From assembly GCF_001949145.1 (NCBI RefSeq), contig NW_019091435.1, positions 775,960 through 839,959 on the forward strand: DNA of 64,000 nucleotides, in the 5' to 3' direction. Shown here piece by piece: positions 60,078-64,000 of the stretch (within the stretch, counting starts at the first letter, position 1; every line of letters starts with the position of its first letter). A program made the position numbers and the translations under genes. Under the pieces are notes generated by a model. It ran no database searches, was not told the origin of the DNA, and worked only from the letters and a program-made list of their open reading frames with translations. Source of the DNA: Acanthaster planci. Its lineage: Eukaryota; Echinodermata; Asteroidea; Valvatida; Acanthasteridae.

Positions 60078-63000
60078 TTCCCTTAGAGCTGATTTTTATC
60101 CGGTACATCTTGAAGCATGTAAGAGCCGTTGGCTTCAGCTCAAGACGGGATATTGATGTCAACGGAGAATCATTACGATTGACCCAACAGATCGTCGACA
60201 TTATTAAATTGTGCATTATGATAATGTCGTCAGGTATCCTGTCTTCTAATCTTAGAATAGGACTGATTCAAGGGCGAAGTAGGCCTACGTACTTCTTGCT
60301 GAGATCAGTGGCGGAGTCTACACTCAGCGAGCAAGGAGAAATTGATCTTCAACTTGAATTTTTTCTGCAGAAGTTGATCAGGGCCTTATAATATTTGTCA
60401 AGTCCTCGATGGAGGAATGTTGCCTTTTATTCTCTACGGGTTTCGGGCACACGAATTTTCTCACCGGCAACAGAAGCCAATTAAGCCGATGGTTTCATCC
60501 CTCATTCAGAGACGGACGAGTGGGGGACGCATCCACATGCAGTCCACATGCCCCTGTTCATAAAATCTTTTCGCCCAAATGAAAATTTCCAGATCTGACG
60601 TGTTCTCAATATTTAAACGAAATTTTACAAGACGTAACGTCGCATGGTCGGAAAAAATTTCCAAACATAAAACAGCCGCTGGTTTTGAGTTCAGCGCGCG
60701 CATCTCATCCAAAATCTCATTTCATCCAAATTTAGAAAGCACCCGATCTTTTTGACAGTCAGCCCGATGCAACCCGACGTTCCAAACCTTTTACGAGTCG
60801 GCTGTGTTTGACAAGCACATTTATATAAAGTGGAAAATTACCTGACCTAAAAGAGAAATATCCTTCCGAAAATATAAAACACACGAGGGACAGTACAAGG
60901 TAGTGGACTCGTACGCAGATGTAGCGTTACAGTGTTATACTTTACTGTAGTCTTTTGGTAAAAGCCCAAATAAAAACAAACAAAACTATTTGAATAAATT
61001 TGTAATTTATTAGGAAATCAACTTGAAACAATATCCCGCTTTTACGAAAGATTCTAATGTTTAATCTGACCTTTGCTGACAAGAATTGCGTCAGGTCAGC
61101 TCGATTGAATCTCGAACCCATCGACTGCAGGTAGGTAAATCTTTGCAACGTTGTGCAACTTTGTTTTCATGTAAGTACAGTAGGAATGAGAACAAACGTG
61201 CACGAACAAGGAGACCTGGGAACGATATCGCCGGAAGTGAAAGGTTTTTAATATAATTTTTTTTGCCCATCTCCAGGTGACTCTTTCGAAATATTACTTG
61301 AGGAAGAAAAAGGAATAATTCCGATATGAGTGTTTCTTTGGGTGGTTTCATTTAGAATTTAGTCTTTCCAAAATTATAGAACGTGATAGGACGGCCCCAT
61401 GTAAGTAGGCGGACTGCGTGATGGTTCCGGAAGCTTGCCGCGTGACCTTTTACACCACACTGAAAGATTGGCACACGTAGGCCTATAGAGGGCAAAATCG
61501 ACCCCAAGCATGGGATGTCCGTGTGGGCCGATTTTTGTGTTCAGGCGGGCAGCTGAATAGTACAGACCTGAGCGCCTAATTTTACTAAGGTTTGGGAGAA
61601 TTTTCGGGGAACAGTAAATAAAAATGTTTTGTGGCTAATAACCCTAAAAAGCAAGCTGATCTTGTGGCCATAATCTTTAATTTCCAGTGAAACACGTCAA
61701 GCAACTCAGTTCAGGCCAAGGGTCATAATTGGCACCATTTCTGTCCGATTTACAGACGTCTGCGTGCTCCCGATTGTCACAGTGCATGTGCTCGAATTCA
61801 GATGAAATGAAATTTTGGATAAAATACGTATCCCAAAATCAGAACCTGTTGTTGTTTTATGTGAGGGTAATGCATTCCGATCTTGAGAATATTCCGTAAG
61901 TAAAATTTTGTTGAAAGCATGCTGGGTCTGGGAAATTTCACCGACGGTTTTCAAATCTCGGCTTCAACACGGTTTATTGCTCCGACTGAATTTACTCCCT
62001 GATTTTGAAGTCTGCAGCTCAATAAAAAGTAAATAACAAAACTTAACTATAACACCATGGTCCCGATGGGAAGTATATTCACTATTTTCGAACACCACAT
62101 GCCTACAAGCGATTTGTGTGTCTGAGGTGAAGCCTGCGTCAACAACGAAGTCGTGATTTAGAAATGAGGCTGATCTTTCGCACATGCGCAAAATGTCTCT
62201 ATAATATTGTCTGGTTCTCTTACCCGTGTCTGTACGCATAATTAGGTTGATGATGATCTGAGAAGTCGCGATCGGGCTGGGGTGAACGATAAGGGCGAGG
62301 ATAATCCAGATTGAAGTGATTTGACCAGCGATCTTGAATGTACGTACCTGATTGGAATTTTAGACAGTGAAGGATGAGAATTTCTGGGTGTACGAGCCGG
62401 TGTCCCAGCTGAACCCTCCTTTTTAGGCAGAACATTGACACTCAAGGAGTTTACCTATTCTCTTAAACCTTCTGGCTAACTTTCTTGACACGTGTCGTAA
62501 AACCGCCTGCATTTATAGTGAAGGCTCTCTGATCACCACTGCAATTACGACACAATGTTCCAGATGAAATTTTTACATCATGATGGGTGATACCTGACCT
62601 AAGATTTTATCAAGAGTCATCAGGGAATCTTTGGTCACAACTCAGAGTGAAGTAATTAGAATCAAAAATAGAGTCATTAGGCATGACAATGACAAGACTG
62701 CAATCTGGCTGAATATGGTTTGCATGAATTTCATTTTTTAAAATACCTTTTTATTTAATGTTTTGTTAGCAAAAATTAATGCAGCACTGAAAAAAGCAGT
62801 TCATCTTCAAAAGCTATATATTTTTGTCAAGTTGTTGCAGTATTCAAAAAGTTGTAGACGTTTTACGCCCTGTAGTTAGTTATAGATCAAGCTGACGAAA
62901 AAAGCTGAGTCCAAATATTTGACGAAACGATTTCCACTTTTGCTATTATAAATCTTTTAGCCGTACTGCCAAATATGCATTCTTTGTAAACACTGGTAAA

Positions 63001-63199
63001 AGCTACCTGGATGAAAATAATCACATTAAATAAATCCGATTAATACAAAAGGTTAGTGCTGGTGAATACTCCTTGTATGTTTGACGTAAAATGTTGAATT
63101 ATTTTGAAAGGGACAGAAAGCGTAATTTGGGGGGTGATTTCAGTACAAATACTTTTTCCTTTTTCCATTCACGTGTCTGTTTTATTAGAGTGGCATGAA
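60078..63199. other. No gene recognised
   Basis: Ordinary AT-rich sequence between the second MITE and the right arm of the inverted repeat. No motif was recognised in the short open frames. Confidence 0.45.
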
Positions 63200-63920
63200 T
63201 GCATGCAATACACAACACACCACTATTGTGAAGCGGTCAAATGTGCATAAAAATGGTGCTTGTCTATTTACACAAGTCATTTTTATCATAAACATCTTAT
63301 ACATGTCTCAGAATTAATTTCAGCCTTAGAGTGCAAAGTGAATCTAACCTATTGGATTTACGAATTGCGATCGAAGCGCAGTGAATAAAAAACGCACGTT
63401 ACCTTGCCAACACACTATGAGATGTGCTTGCCACTGACGGTGTATGTCGGCCATCTTGAATTGAAAGTGCGTTAAACGTTTCATTTGGGAACAAGAAAGT
63501 AAGAATAACAGCAGTAAAATAATTGTTCATTACAAATTCATGCCACTTACGAATAGTAAATACTTTAAAATACGAATAGAATACTTAAAAAATTTTGATG
63601 AAAATATCTCTAAATGTTTTGACAAATTGAAAAACAAAATGAAAGTGAAACTTGGAACCCCAAATAGTCTGGAATCACCCCGTTTAACATTGAATACCGG
63701 TATTACGACTCTATTTTCCCTTGAGGTGAAACACAGAAACGGGGTTATGCGTTTTCTCCCTGTAAAGTGTTTCACTGTAGACCATGACAATTGCATATAT
63801 TTGCATGTGTCCTAATTCTTCAAAATCTTTGTGTTTCACATACGCTTTTCATCCCTGCTTATCCCGATGCCAAAAAGGGGTGCTTTGTGCTCCGCAAATC
63901 TCGTACTTCACTTGTGTAGC
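63200..63920 (-). repeat. Right arm of the large inverted repeat
   Basis: The reverse complement of this stretch parallels 50185-50925 throughout. Weak similarity may continue to the right edge of the window, so the outer boundary is not fixed. Confidence 0.8.
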
Positions 63921-64000
63921 GACAGCTCTTATTCACTGAAGTCAGTGGCCTAAATTAAGACCTGTCACTAAAGAGACAAAGTATCTTTCAGATTCAGACG

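Noticed and set aside
50185-63920. Second Polinton with long terminal inverted repeats
   Set aside because: The size would fit, but the 12-kb spacer holds no capsid, ATPase, integrase or polymerase trace, so the idea has no support beyond the inverted arms.

Overview
The window looks like nuclear DNA of a marine invertebrate, most likely a deuterostome such as an echinoderm or hemichordate. It has a widely split gene with canonical GT-AG introns, AT-rich intergenic sequence full of ACATGTAC-type motifs, and a dense mixture of Polinton, tyrosine-recombinase (YR) retroelement, BEL/Pao, LINE and TA-inserting DNA transposon remnants. The taxonomic placement is an inference; no ribosomal or mitochondrial marker is present.

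The one clear host gene runs on the minus strand from about 31.57 kb down past position 1. It encodes a secreted follistatin-related protein of the FSTL4/FSTL5 type. Five exons can be placed: a signal-peptide exon (31472-31570), a 37-bp microexon (20015-20051), a follistatin/Kazal plus acidic-spacer exon (1033-1521) and two exons encoding the EF-hand pair (570-686 and 1-202). All splice phases agree. The C-terminal immunoglobulin and later domains would lie beyond the left edge, and a 5' UTR exon is expected to the right of 31.57 kb.

The two large introns are filled with mobile DNA. Intron 2 (1522-20014) holds a broken Polinton/Maverick (about 2.2-12.2 kb: capsid, packaging ATPase, integrase and DNA polymerase remnants), a minus-strand DIRS-like YR element (12.24-14.79 kb), and a nest of pogo-like TA-flanked elements with minisatellites (15.5-19.4 kb). 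Intron 1 (20052-31471) holds a small zinc-finger-like ORF, a plus-strand Ngaro/DIRS-like YR element with a possible SGNH-hydrolase-like region (21.3-25.9 kb), a CR1/jockey-like LINE fragment (26.2-27.59 kb) and part of a second YR element (27.59-29.2 kb).

Right of the gene lie a LINE fragment (34.74-35.11 kb) abutting a truncated BEL/Pao retroelement (35.1-41.0 kb, minus), two inverted copies of one MITE (41.9 and 59.7 kb), a tRNA-derived SINE (44.3 kb), a GGCCG-containing minisatellite (46.5-47.0 kb) and a foldback element (47.1-47.3 kb). Beyond these is a LINE on the minus strand (51.1-54.5 kb), split by a 1157-bp element with perfect 21-bp terminal inverted repeats, a 2-bp target duplication and an interior made largely of tandem repeats. 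A diverged inverted repeat of about 740 bp (50.2-50.9 and 63.2-63.9 kb) brackets the last 12 kb. No prokaryotic gene, rRNA or CRISPR is present. The most interesting items are the tandem-repeat-bearing inverted-repeat element, the widely spaced microexon of the FSTL gene, the large inverted repeat, and the YR element with the possible hydrolase module.
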